Assembly: GCA_023105745.1 (NCBI GenBank)
Contig: JALGQZ010000015.1
Span: 1,800,999-1,864,998 of the forward strand
From: Austropuccinia psidii
Lineage: Eukaryota > Basidiomycota > Pucciniomycetes > Pucciniales > Sphaerophragmiaceae
Length of the DNA stretch: 64,000 bases
Direction of reading: 5' to 3'
Made by a program: the position numbers and the translations under genes. The notes below the pieces were generated by a model. That model did not search any database and had not been told where the DNA came from. It worked only from the letters and a program-made list of their open reading frames with translations. Positions 22,906 to 35,112 of the stretch are shown here, piece by piece. Within the stretch, counting starts at the first letter, position 1; each line of letters begins with the position of its first letter.

Positions 22906-24117
22906 GCCTATAGAGATATTAGAAGAATAACAAATTATGAAGACCCCAAAAATTGAAATTTCTAGCAATTCATTTTCTCCAAATGAATCTCACATTCCAA
23001 AGCTCAACTGAAAACGTGAATGTGAATTATTATTGGTGTAAGGAATAAAGTCCCAGCTTATCAATTCAATCTGCCTCAACTATTCTTTCTGAAAAAGAGT
23101 TCAAACTCAAGAAAGAGAAAGAGTCATATATAGCTACCATTGGGTTGAAAAATAAACAATATTTAAACTTAATTAAAAGGTTTTTGTGCTTTGAGGAATT
23201 TCTGTTCACAAAAATTGAACTTAAAATAAAAATAGAAATATTTGATGTAGGAAATAGAGAAAAATGATGCAATTGAGTTTTTGCATTGAAAATTTTGGCT
23301 TTTTTGAAAGAGATTACCAATAAAAAGAATGGATAATGAATATTTTTGTAATTAATAATTAATCCAAGCTCTTCCAAATTAAGATGTTTTGCTGTTTTTT
23401 TTGCTTTCATATTTTCAAATTGATTTTTATCCAAACAAATGTAGAAATGGAGGAAAACAAAGTATAGGAATGAGAAATTGAACAATTGATGCTTGTATGG
23501 AATTTCCAAAAAAATTTTCATTTCAAAGGTAAAATATTTAGAATCGACTAAAATCCTCAAAAAATCTGATTTAGTGAAAATCATAATATGTCTTTCTGAT
23601 GAAGAATTTTTCTCTCAAGATGAGTCTATGATGGAGTGGTAATAAGGGTAAATACAGCTCTAACTATGACTGTGAAGTGGATTGATAATTTTAAGAGTGG
23701 TTTTAAAAATTACTTTTAAAGGCTTTAATATATAGAAATAGTGGCAGTGAGTATTATTGAAATCCCTTGGTGCAGATTTACCAATTGGATTATGATAATA
23801 AAATCTAAAATACTTAATATTAGAATTATACCTGGTTGTTTTCCAAAAGTATAACTGTTTTTGACAGTTGCACTAGGTAGTAATTTAAGAGCAGGATGGG
23901 TGTTTCTCTTTTGGGAAGAGAGAGGTCCCTTTTTATCCTGAAAATGGGTGAAAAAGTCCTCTAGACCTGTTCACACAGGAAGAGTGATGATTTTTAACCT
24001 CTAAGGACTGCCTTGTGATTCTTAAAATGCCTGTATAGCTTTCATTGGGCTCAGATGTGGTTTTTAAATCACATCTGGGCAGTTTTTCACCAATACAGGT
24101 TTAAATGTTTCATTTGG
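22906..24117. other. A+T-rich spacer, no supported gene
   Basis: A 172-codon open minus-strand frame at 23066-23584 has no recognisable domain and A+T-driven composition (Phe, Ile, Lys, Asn). It is conserved intact in copy 2, but the whole copy is. I do not call it a gene. Confidence 0.45.
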
Positions 24118-25045
24118 GGACCATACAGCCCTCTTCTGACATGTATGACACCTAGAATTCTGTACAGCACCTGTATAGGGACCCATTATTGACCAAAATA
24201 TGAGGTATTGAAGGACAAACAATATACTTTTTATAATTGACACCTAATATTAAAGGATGTGGGAAAGTATCCCACAGTAAAGGTTTATTGGCCCAACTGT
24301 GGAATTTGATCCTTAAAACTGCCATAACTTTGTCATTTTTCCAGATATTGAGCTCAATTTTGGTTCATTATGTATTCCTGGATGGGATCCACACAATGAT
24401 ACCTCATTTTATATGGATAACATTAAATATGGAAAAGTCATACCATGCTTAATATCCATGATTCAGATATGGATTTTTCTCAAATCCTGTATGGAAGCTG
24501 TTTGCTCCATAACTTCTGTTCTAGATAGGCTATGGGTAAATAGATGGAACCATCAGATATCCCTGATTTTTCTCTGTCTAAAATGACCCCACTTTTAAGT
24601 ATCTCAAACTAAAGCTGTATAAGCTAGATGAGAGGAGAATATTCTATATACCCTTATTTGACTTTATTTTGGCCGTACCTTCTGTAGCTTTGATGCCAGC
24701 TCAGTTTGGCTAGTACCAGTGGATAGCCCTAATTGAAAGATTCAATTTTAACACCCATTTGATGGAGTTCAGCCTCTTTTCCTGGACTTTATATGAGAGG
24801 TGAGAACTAAGGTTTATTCTCAGGAGCTGGTTTGAGCCTATATAGCTTTGTTATTTCTTTCGTATGATTTTGGGAGTTATATATTTGGAAAGAGGTGACT
24901 TCCCTCTTTACTTTGATACCTTTTGAGCTTTTTTGGGTCAGCTCCATGTTTTGGTTGTATTTTACTCTACAATCGGTTTATGGAATTTTGGCTGTCATTC
25001 TTGTGCTCTGATTTTGAGTCACAGGCTGACAAATTTCCATTGGGG
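24118..25045 (+). repeat. Diverged direct repeat A (~0.9 kb)
   Basis: Aligns in the same orientation with 27318-28225. Shared blocks include TTTGGCTAGTACCA, GATTTTGAGTCACAGGCTG and the frame around ACCCCACTTT and ATCTCA. Spacing is about 3.2 kb. It could be a pair of old LTRs or two copies of one repeat family; no primer-binding site or polymerase remnant was recognised between them. Confidence 0.65.
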
Positions 25046-26394
25046 TTGTAATTTATAGAGACTCCTAAAAAGAATTTATAGTACTATTGATCACTAATAA
25101 TAATATGTTTTGTTTTTTCACACCAAACCTCTCATAGGGTGATTTGAAAGACTTGTATTGAAGATTAAAGGGAAATCTTTTGCCATTATTTTTGGCTTTC
25201 ACACACTTAATGGGATTTTTTATGGCTTTCAACTCCTTATTTTAGATTTTGAGATATTTTTTACAAACTTTGACAAACAGGATTAAACTTTATGGCCAAT
25301 TCAACCTTTTGGGGGCTCTTTCACAAAAAATATCTAATTACTGTTTTCTGCCATTTCCAACTATTTTCTGAGTGGCAGAAGGTAGGTCTTCTTCAATAGT
25401 CAAAATGGCTATGAAAAATTTCAAAAAAGCCATTAAAATTCATCTTATTCTCTTTTAGTGAATAGGAATGGAATCAAATGGGAAAAGAATTACAATACTT
25501 TCCAAAACTTGCCATTCTTGATGGGGAAAATGTAATATTGAAATTTTATGTTTCAATTTCTCACTTTAGCCTCTTTATTGTCTTGGAATCCTGGTTTGAA
25601 TTTTTTTTATTTCTCACCCCATCTGAGACCAGTTTCAATTCCAGAAAAAATATTAACCTGTGCTTTTATGCTATAAAATATCCCCTGGAGTCTTAGATTG
25701 GCTATTAAACATATATTTTTTGCCAAACATTTCACTCAAGGCTCTATAAATATATTATATACCTTTCCTAGTATTAAAGTATAACTAAAATAAAAGAACT
25801 TGGAAACAATCGTCAAAAGGACTCACATATGAGAAATTTATGCTTCCATTTCTTACTATTAATTCTTAATGCTACTTGCAGGTTTTTTTTTGGAATATTT
25901 CTGTGAGCCATATCGTCACATGAAATGGAAAGTAGCTACCTAAAAGGGTAGATGATGGTCCTTTTGCCTCATTTTGGGTTGAACGAGAAATAACTTGCAT
26001 GATTTTTCTCAAAATTTTATAAGAATATGGTATCACAGTCTTATTAATACAGCATTGCATTAGATGGGAGAAATTGGGAATAAGGAGAAAACCCCACCAT
26101 TTTTGTGTGAAAGAAGCCTTTGAAGTACCCAAAGCTAATATTAGTACTTCGATTTATCAATTTTGATTCTTGAAAATAGTATCCTCCTTTTTTTTAAGGA
26201 TTTTAGAAGTCTCACTGCAACTGGAACTGGGCTCAGGACAGAAAATACAATAATCTAAGATTGTTCCTGTAAAATAGCACCTGGAGGTGTGAATTGGTAA
26301 TTAATAATGGTTTTTTTTGTCAAATAATTTTCAAAAAGCTTTACAATGATATGCTAAACCTGTTCTTTCATTAAAATGCTTGATTAAATGAGAA
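25046..26394. other. Spacer between direct repeat A and tandem array
   Basis: A+T-rich sequence with no recognisable coding remnant; open frames stay below 90 codons. The first 100 bases are the last part seen in copy 2. Confidence 0.4.
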
Positions 26395-27317
26395 AAACTG
26401 AAATCATTGGTGTCAATAAGGCATTTCCCACTATTTGTTTGTGAATTTCTCACAAAAGACCTATGTAATGGTATTCAGATTTATAAAGTGGACTTTTGTA
26501 ATTTTTTTGGAAAGGTCTGGAAGGCAAAATATATTTCTCCCTTCAGAGTGACCCTCAAGGGGCCATTTTTGGTCATTTCATTGTGAATTTCTCACATGAG
26601 GCCCAGAGAATGGGCTTAAAAATACTCACAGGGCCTTCTTGTACTTTCTTTCAAAAAATTGTATTAACAACATGACCTTTTCCATTGAAAATGACCCTCA
26701 AGGGCCTTATTGGTGTCAAAAAGTCCAATTTTCGCCATTTCTTTGTGAGTTTCTTACATAAGGCACAAAAACTGGGCTTAGAGATTCTCAATAGGGCTTC
26801 CTGGACTTCTGTTGACAAGATTCGGAAAACAAAATTTTCTTTTCCCTTCAGAATGACCCTACAGGGGCTTTATTTGACACAAAAAGGCCATTCTTTGCGA
26901 TTTCTGTGAAAATGTCTCACATAAGGTGGAGAGGATGGGATGAAGAGATATCCCGGGGATTCATGGAAGCTTCTTGAAAGGCTTTGGAAAGAAAAATGGC
27001 CTTTCACCATCAGTATGACTGTTAAGGGGCCATATTCCTGTTAAAAAGGCCATTTTTGGCCATTTCTTTCTGACTTTCTCACATAGTGCACAGGAAATGA
27101 CCTAAGGAGCTCTCAAGGGGTCTTCCTTGAATTTTTTAGAAACTTTTGCAAACAAAATGGTCTTTGGCCTTCAAACTGACCCTTCAGGGGCCTTATTTGC
27201 CACAAAAAATCCATTTTTCCTTTTCTTTGTGAGTTTATCACATAAATCTCAGGGAATGGGGTTTCCTGGAGTTTTTGAAAAAAATTGTGCAAGCAAAATC
27301 GCCTTTTTTGTGTAAAA
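26395..27317 (+). repeat. ~161-bp tandem repeat array, about six units
   Basis: The marker TGACCCTC(A)AGGGG or a variant recurs at about 26549, 26692, 26854, 27016 and 27177, giving spacings of about 143, 162, 162 and 161. Each unit also carries a GGCCATTTTTGGTCATTTC-like stretch, GTGAGTTTCTCACAT, a GGAATGGG-like stretch and a TTTTGCAAACAAAATGG-like stretch. Units are substantially diverged. Confidence 0.8.
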
Positions 27318-28225
27318 GGTCCCTAGAGCCTTGATTTTCTCCCTGAATTTGATCTTATTCACCAATATTTTTTTTGAACAGGTATATGGACCCTATATTG
27401 TTCAAACTATGAGTTATTTAAGTAAAAACACACTTTTTCATGGTGCTGAAACGTCATATTCATAGTCGTGGTAGACTATCTCACAGTATTGGATTTTATC
27501 TGATATTGTGGGATTTTTACATTAAAGCTGCCATACCCTTTTCAGCTTTGAAGATAGAGAGCTAAATAGTGGCTCATTTTTAGCCCTTGATCTGATCTAC
27601 ACAATGGTTTCTCATTTGGTATGGCAAAGCTATACCAATGTTAAGGTCCATTTCTGACTTATGCATCTATTATGAATCCTTTATTGAGTTTTCTTCCCAA
27701 TAAAATTTGTTCTAAATGGGATGTGAGGAACATTTGGGCACCATCAGAAATATATGATGGTTTCCTTTTCAAAAAGACCCCACTTTAGGTATCTCACACT
27801 AAGACTGTAGAGGTGAGATGTGAGCTGAAAATTTTACTTACCATTATTTGGCTTTCATTAGGCCATAGCCTATATAGCTTTGATGCTATCTTTGTTTGGC
27901 TAGTACCATTGGATAGCTCTGGATTAGATCTTAAATTTGGAAACCCATTTAATGGGATTCCTCCTCTTTCTATTGATTTAAGATTGGAGGTGAAAATTAA
28001 GGTTAAAGCACAGTTCTTATTTTAAGCCTGAATAGCTTTTTCATTGTTTCTCTTATGATGATTGGAGTTACATTTTGAGAAATATGTGACTTTACTCTTT
28101 CCTTTGATATTATGTATAAGCTATCTTAACTCAGACCCTTTTTTGGCGGTATTTTGCTCTACCAAGGTTTTATGGTATTCCACTCTCATACTTGTGCGCT
28201 GATTTTGAGTCACAGGCTGGAAAGC
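27318..28225 (+). repeat. Diverged direct repeat B (~0.9 kb)
   Basis: Partner of 24118-25045. The alignment runs from around GTCCCTAGAGCC to CACAGGCTGGAAAGC, with frequent substitutions and small gaps. Confidence 0.65.
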
Positions 28226-29800
28226 ACCCAGTATTCTCCCTATCCTTTCATACTTAAGGAACTTCTAGCCATAATTAATTATCCAATCTTCCCATATTCA
28301 GTTTGTTTCTCACTTGACTTCAACAAATCTCAAAGCCAGGGGGTTTTGGTGGTTTGATAGAAGCTTTGAGAGAAATTTTAATCATGGTGAACAAAAGTTC
28401 CATCAAAAACCCAAAAGAAACATCAAACATGCACAAATATCTCCAATAAGGTGTTTCTTAAAACAATGATCTCTTAATTCATGAATTTCTTTCAAAATGT
28501 ACAACAGTTTAGCCCGCACAGTGCCATATATTTATCACAACATGATGAAGGAATGAAGGAAGTTCTTACTAATACTTACTCAAATATACAAGTCCTTTTT
28601 ACTAAGTTTCCTTATACAAATTTCTCATTTTCTTCTATATTGATAGTTATTACATATATAGATTTATGGATATTTTCCTTTCCCAGATTTGGAAAATTAA
28701 TCAACCATATATCTTCCATATATAAGCTTAATCCAAAGATTTCAAAGTAGGAAGTAAAATAATCAAATCTCAATTATCATTCTTGAGGAATTAGGAACCA
28801 AACGTAGTTTGAAAATTGATTCACATGACCTTGAAAATAAGCCTTCTTCATCAAAAAGCATAATTAATGAAAACACCTTTTTGCCATGAAATCTTTTTAA
28901 TTTTTTCTCTCTTGAGGAAGCGAAAAATTTTACTAAAAAAAACTCCTTTCAAGATTAAATTAACCTCTTTACTGTATCAAAGCCTATTTTGATGTGAGAT
29001 ATTGTAGAAGGTGAAAATCCACCTTTTTAATTTCAAGTGGTAAATTCTTGAAAATATGAATGAAAATAATTACTCACCAAGGGAAATAATATCCCTTCAT
29101 ACTGTCATTTATATGTATCTGATAAATAAGGTCTGAATTTATATTTTTGATTGAGATTTTGAAATAAGAGGGGATACCAGATTATACTGCTAACATATTC
29201 AGAAAAGAATTTTAAAATTTAATTTCAATTTTTTGAATAAAATACCTACTTTGAAGGCATAATTAAAAAACCCATGAGACCTCCCTAATTTTGATACTTT
29301 ATTACAATTCAATCTCTTGGGACTTGAGAGTTTGAATATTATCTTCTGTAGATCATACTTGTTCTATCAAATTTTATGCATTTTAAATAAGTTATTTTTT
29401 ATATATCTTTCAATCTTGAAATTTCAAGGAAGCCATATATTTGGAGCTCTACACTTATAAGCCACACCTAAAAGGTATCATACCTTTTGAATATATGCAG
29501 TATTAATTCATGGAATGACAGTATTTGGCAGCTTCCAGGATTAAGGAGTAAATATTATGACACATATGCTCTATATTAATTAATTTAATGAGCTTTTTTG
29601 AAGGTAGTTTTATCATTGTTTTCATTCATTATATAGATGAAACAAGCTTGTAAGATCTCTTCTAAAAATGAGGGTCACTGATTGATGTTAATTCAATATT
29701 TATTTATTAGGGGGGAATCTACTAAATCAAGTATATCATTTGTGAAAAAATGAGATATTTTCTTATAAGTATTATTTTGAATTTCATGATAAGATTCTCT
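28226..29800. other. A+T-rich intergenic DNA, no gene seen
   Basis: No recognisable protein remnant on either strand and no clear repeat structure. Confidence 0.45.
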
Positions 29801-29912
29801 CACAATTCTGTCTTCCAGACCTCAAAAAAGGGAACTTTGGCCGAAATATCTATTAAACCATTTGAAAGTTCAGTCAATACTGGAAAGTTGTAGATCACAT
29901 TCCACCATGTGA
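29801..29912 (+). repeat. Short direct repeat, copy 1 (~112 bp)
   Basis: Shares CTGTCTTCCAGACCTCAA, CAGTCAATACTGGAA and ATTCCACCATGTGA with 30147-30260. Confidence 0.7.
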
Positions 29913-30146
29913 AACTACCCCTGGGCTTAAGGCACTGCATTCTTAAGTGCATGTAGCTGATTGTATTACCCATTTCACCTCATGGAGCTACATTAGTAAT
30001 AACAGGAGCCTAGAAGGAAACTCAGGGGGCCAGAACCCTTTTATAGAAATGGAGCAGAAAACCCACTTATTTTTGGTTGTTTGATTGAGACCTCCCCTTG
30101 TCTCCAACTAGAATAAAACCCATGATGTTGGTAACCATTTTATTGT
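29913..30146. other. Sequence between the short direct repeats
   Basis: About 230 bp, slightly richer in G+C than its surroundings; nothing identified. Confidence 0.4.
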
Positions 30147-30260
30147 CACAATGCTGTCTTCCAGACCTCAACAGTGGGAAATCTTCCCAAAAAGGCTATT
30201 GAAATGGTTGAAAGACCAGTCAATACTGGAATGTTATATATCAAATTCCACCATGTGACA
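30147..30260 (+). repeat. Short direct repeat, copy 2 (~114 bp)
   Basis: Partner of 29801-29912, about 346 bp downstream. Confidence 0.7.
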
Positions 30261-31329
30261 GATGCTGAAAATTTATAAAGCTTATTATACTGATATAATG
30301 GTGGATGAAATTTTCCAAGCATTTCCATCATTTTAGCATGAATTCTAATATCCATATTAAGTTACATCCATGTTAGACAATAAATATTTCACCTTGATAA
30401 ATATTTTTCATAGATTCAAGGCTTTAAATAACAATCATTAAATATAACAGTGGTGATAAAGCTATAATTCAAAAACAATGAAGTTCAAAAAAACTTCTGT
30501 GACATTAAAAACAAAATATTTTCTCAATTAAATATTGGTCTCTTGAAGAAGACTTGTGCAATAATCTGATATCTATATAATGTAAGGAAATGTTCAGTTA
30601 AATAATTAAATCTCTTAGTTAAGAATTTTTCACATCAATAACACAAGAATTAATGACAAAAACTCTACATTATGTGGTCTTAGTATATTTTTTTTCTCCA
30701 AATACTATTATTTATGAAAAATTAGTGAAATAAATCAGTAAAAAATTGCTTTTCAGAATTCCCATTTTTATGATGAATACAAATTTATCCCTATTTTTGT
30801 TATTAAATTTTATAATAATCTTTCTACTTTTTTTCTGGAATATAAAGTAATTTTTTGAGATTTGTCTATGAATATGTTGATAATATTACTATTAATCAAC
30901 ATTACCATGACTTTTTTTATGAAATATAATAAATAAATCTATTATAACCACAAAGATATATTAAATTACTTAATTATTTCTACTGCTTGTTATATACTAC
31001 TAGTGATTATAACAGTAAGAAGTGACTGTATAGTAAAATAAATCACAATGAAATATAATAATAAAATTACTAGTAAGATAATATGAAATTATTTTAATTA
31101 CAAGTCATGGCTATTCAAAAAAAGTGATTTTTACTATTCGAGGAATTTTTCTTTGAAGTCAAATTTTCAAACCACAAAATAAAAACCAAAAAATTCAGGA
31201 AAAAAAATGAAGAAGAAATCCCTTCAAATATTAAACCTCCAAATCAAAATTTTAATCCATAAATTTTGAATTTTTGTTTAAAATATGATTTATGCAAATA
31301 ATTCATCAATTAAAAGAATTAAAAAATGC
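30261..31329. other. A+T-rich spacer, nothing identified
   Basis: Frequent stops in all frames and no motif. Confidence 0.5.
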
Positions 31330-31700
31330 CATTTATGAAATCAACCACAGCATAACAATGACATGGAAGTTCCATTTATGGAATCAATAGTGACATAAAA
31401 ATGCTATTTATAGAATTAAAAGTGTCATAAATGTCATCAAAAATGAGATAGAAATTCCATTCATGGAATTAAAAATTCCATAAATGACATCAACAATTTC
31501 ATTCATGGCATTAATAATGGAATTAAAATGCCATAAATGGAATTTCTATGTCATTTTTGATGGCATCAACAATGGAATTTGTGCTATTCCTGGAATGAAT
31601 CATGGCATTTATGCCATTTATGGAATTAAAAATGGCATTTATGCCATTTATGGAATTAAAAATGGCATTTATTCCATTTATGGATCTAACACTTCAATAC
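31330..31700 (+). repeat. Minisatellite with 30-bp period (ATGGCATTTATGCCATTTAT)
   Basis: The start ATGGCATTT recurs exactly 30 bp apart at 31602, 31632 and 31662; upstream units (from 31,330) are degenerate and alternate in orientation. A period divisible by three creates an open frame of ten-residue repeats. The motif family also occurs at 985-1262 and 3420-3567. Confidence 0.85.
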
Positions 31701-31757
31701 ATGTATTTTTCCCAATAGATGTAACTTTTACCTACATTTTAATTAAAAAACACCTCT

Positions 31758-31802
31758 CCCCTTATGTGTTTTTACCAATTCATGGCAAAAACACATAGGG
31801 GC
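31758..31802. repeat. Near-perfect 16-bp hairpin, 13-nt loop
   Basis: CCCCTTATGTGTTTTT (31758-31773) pairs with AAAAACACATAGGGGC (31787-31802) with about two imperfections. The same CATAGGG/GTGTTTTTACC motif occurs inside the long inverted repeats at about 880-900 and 3635-3665, so this is probably an end of a related element. Confidence 0.7.
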
Positions 31803-31829
31803 TTACATGTTTTTACTAAATTTTTTACA

Positions 31830-33479
31830 TGGGTTTACCATTACTCAAAATTAACTACAAGTAAATAGAATTGATCGGAATTAATTAAAGCTAATAGAAA
31901 TTAATTCAAATTAATGAAAATCAATTAAAATCAGTTAAGATTAATAATTAATTAAAATTAGTTCAAATCAATTAAAACTATTTAGAACTAATTACCATTA
32001 ATTCAAATCAAATAAAAAAATTAATCAAAATTAATTTAAGCTATTTAAAATTAATTTAAATTAATTAGAATCATATTTATTAACATCACTTTAAATTTAT
32101 CAAGAATTAAATTAAATTATTCAAAGTTAAATGTAATTCATTCATCAAAATTGATGAAATAATATGGAAACCAAGGGCGCATAGATTCCAAAAATTGGAG
32201 AATTTTGTGGAAAAAGGATTTGAAAATCATACTAGGCTTGCAGTATCATTCCAGATTACAAATAAATTATCTGTGCCTTATAACCAGCATGATAAAGGAA
32301 TTGGAATGTACAAAAATGTGACAGATAAAATTGTTCACTTGGGAGAGAATATTAGTTCATATTAATGAAGCTCATCTTTCTAGTCGCTTATAATGTCACC
32401 AAGAAATTAACATCATGATTCTATTTGGCTCATTCTAATAATTTACAAAAGTATTTAGTATTCCCATTTGATATACCTTGTGGGGAGTAAAATGTCAAGC
32501 ATAGAATTCACCTTTTAAGATGAAATACAATTTCCACTTATTTGAATGAATAAATAAATGATATACAATGATGATTTATTTATCATTTTTTAAATGAGTA
32601 TTAATAATTATTCTTTGTAAATCTTTATGGTGTATACATTATTCTATCAAATATTAACCCTTATTATTTATTATTTATTAATTATTATGAATTATTAAAT
32701 ATTATTATTAATTATGTATTTTTTATGCCTTGTTTTGAATTTTAATGTTTTATTATCTGTTTTTTGTTATTGATTTGAATTACTTATCTTTTGTTTAATT
32801 ATAATTTTGAATTCCATTCCTTATTATTATCTTCCTTTTATTATTATTTTTTAATACCTTATTTATTATATATGAAATTTTTATTTTTCCTTATTCATTA
32901 TGTATCTTATAATTTATTAATTATTTATCCTTATTATTTAAAAATGATATTATCCACTTTTATTTATTATATTCTATATTTTATTGCTTATTTATTTTTA
33001 TATTTTATATTTTATATTCCATTTAATATTTATTTTTATTATTTATGTCTTATTTAGTTTAGTATGCATTATTCATATTTTTTTATCCTGAATATTGATA
33101 AATTATATCTTGTATTCTCTTCATTATTTATTTTGATTAATTATAATTTATAATTTTTTATCATTTATTCTTATGATTAATATTTTGTTTCATTATTCAT
33201 TACAGCTTATATCTTATCTACTTTATTATACTTACTTTATATTCATTAATTAGACTTTGTTTATTATTTATTTCCATTAATGAGGTTGTATTTCTTATTT
33301 ATTCCTGATTGATTTTCATTTTTTACAATTTAGAATTCATTTATCATTAATTTTTATAGTTGATATTTTATCTATAACTTCTTTTTGGAATTATAATTAC
33401 TATTTCATTGATTATTATAGTTTATTTCTGTTAATTATCATTTATGTTTTATTTATTATTTATGTTAATTAATTCTATA
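31830..33479. repeat. A+T low-complexity block (TTAATTAAAAT, TTATTTATT)
   Basis: 31,830-32,160 is AATTAATT-type sequence, and 32,560-33,479 is TTATTATTTAT-type sequence. A higher-complexity patch at 32,160-32,520 contains no recognisable coding sequence. Confidence 0.7.
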
Positions 33480-34414
33480 AAATGCCGTGTTACTTCCTGT
33501 TTTGGTCGATTACCTGAAGTGCAGCACAAACCCAGCGACATCACAACTAACCGACTAGGTTTAAAATTCATCCAGCTCAAACAAAATTATCTGATAGTAA
33601 AAGAAATAACTAATTAATCCAAATTCATCAATTTGCTAGTAGTAGCAATTTCGAACCACCACAAATTCTTTTTAGTATCCTGATACACTCTTTCTTCTTC
33701 TGTGGGGCAATCATGAATATCAACATTTTACCAATTCTTTCACCTTTGAACCTTAAAAAACATTAAAAATATCCCTCTTTCTCGTTTTTTTAAGAGCTAC
33801 ATTAAAGCACCCATCTTGATTGGATGATTTTGTTTTTAGTCAAATCTTGATGAATTTGGAATTTTAAAGTCATAGTCATCCTTCAAAATTTCTGGACAAC
33901 CCCAATTGAAAGCTGAATGAAACATCTAAGTGAGCATTATTTGAAATTGTCCTTGATTTTCTTCTGTTTCCTTCTAATCAAGAGACCCAAAACTAATTTT
34001 TTTTCTCATTGTTAGAATTGATGAATCACAGAATCAGGTATGGAAAATAAAGAAGTGTGATTTAAATGATTTACTTTCAGTTTTCATCAACCAATTCCGC
34101 TGGCAACCGAAGAATTTTCAGGATCTTCCACCATTTAGATGTATACCAACTCCTTGAATCCATTTTTTTCTTTTTGACATTGGTGAATAGTCTGGAAGAA
34201 ACTTGTGGGGAACCATGGATTGATTCATAACACGAATATCAAATCGCATTTCAATTGGCAATCCGTCTTAGCTGCCATCACTTCCACCCAACAACACTTG
34301 AAACGTTACAGTCAAGTACACCCTAATTAATTAATTGTCTACGGTGGTACAATCCTAATTTATGAGGGAATATTTTACTATCTGCATAGGGATGGAACAA
34401 TCTCCTGAATTTGG
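33480..34414. other. Second CpG-containing unique island, upstream part
   Basis: Complexity and CpG content rise sharply at 33,480 relative to the preceding block. No long open frame is present. It may be upstream regulatory DNA for the transcription unit that seems to start near 34,445, or part of an unrecognised gene. Confidence 0.4.
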
Positions 34415-34421
34415 TATATAA
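34415..34421 (+). promoter_or_regulatory. TATA box (TATATAA)
   Basis: TATATAAGG context at the expected distance before a pyrimidine-rich CTTTTCTCCC stretch and an ATG-free leader. The first ATG downstream (34561) opens a five-codon upstream frame ending at 34578. Confidence 0.5.
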
Positions 34422-34593
34422 GGCCATTCACTTCTCAGTGTCAACAGTTTTAGGAAAGCTTTTCTCCCAACTCTTACAAACAACTTTTGTTCTTGATTTC
34501 AGTTGTTAATTTACTTTTGCATTCTTTAGCACTCAAACCACTACAGGAACCTTGGCTATTATGATCTCAGGCTTGTAGGTCATTTTATGCATT

Positions 34594-35112
34594 ATGAATT
34601 TTCCAAAACAAGCACTTATTCATTTATGGCTCTGGGAAAACCAAAGGGAAGAGCAGAACATGAAGGTTGAAAATATTGTTTTTGATTAAGATGTTTTGGC
34701 TGCTTTGGTATCATTTTCTGCAGCTACTCTAGCACTTGGTGTATTGGCTTTGTTTTTAATTGGATACCTGGTCTCATTGGGATTTCTATTAACTTTTGGA
34801 GTCAAAAGTATCTTTTCGGGAATGCTAGCTTCAACGAGGTTTTCTGTTAGTAGTCTGTTGGGAGCAGCCCCACCAGACAAGTAATTCATGAAGGTAAACA
34901 TTTATACTTTTAGGAACAACATTTTGATTTTGAATCTCATTTCCATGGTTTTCCGGTGGTTATTTGTTGGAAACATGTCTTCTCAATGGGAAGCTACAAT
35001 GCATTCAATGATTACAAATACTAGACAAACCATACTTAACTCCCTGATCAGTTCAAGTGCTGGTATAAGTGGAGTGCTGCAAAATGGTTTTTTTTATTCA
35101 AAGCTCAGCTGA
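34594..35112 (+). pseudogene. Small membrane-protein reading frame with an in-frame TAA
   Basis: From ATG 34594 one frame runs 31 codons to a TAA at 34687-34689 and then continues open. It encodes about 40 hydrophobic residues (starting VSFSAATLALGVLALFLIGY, one long or two short membrane helices) and a LLGAAPPDK tail. A second TAA at 34882 can be removed by a phase-compatible 33-bp intron, 34881-34913 (GTAATT..TTTTAG), extending the frame to the TGA at 35110-35112 for about 161 codons overall. The first stop lies in GAT-TAA-GAT and could be a C-to-T change from CAA. An alternative start at 34587 in another frame would need a 25-bp intron. No family was recognised. It could be a recent pseudogene, a misread gene model or a sequencing error. 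Confidence 0.4.

Noticed and set aside
23066..23584. 172-codon minus-strand frame
   Set aside because: Second-longest uninterrupted open frame outside the main gene and the hAT pseudogene pieces, but its composition is A+T-driven, it has no motifs, and conservation in copy 2 only reflects the duplication.
26395..31700. CRISPR-like arrays
   Set aside because: Repeats are 30 or about 161 bp without unique spacers of constant length, in eukaryotic DNA; these are minisatellite and satellite arrays.
32791..33057. 88-codon Tyr/Phe/Leu-rich frame
   Set aside because: Low-complexity TTATTTATT translation.
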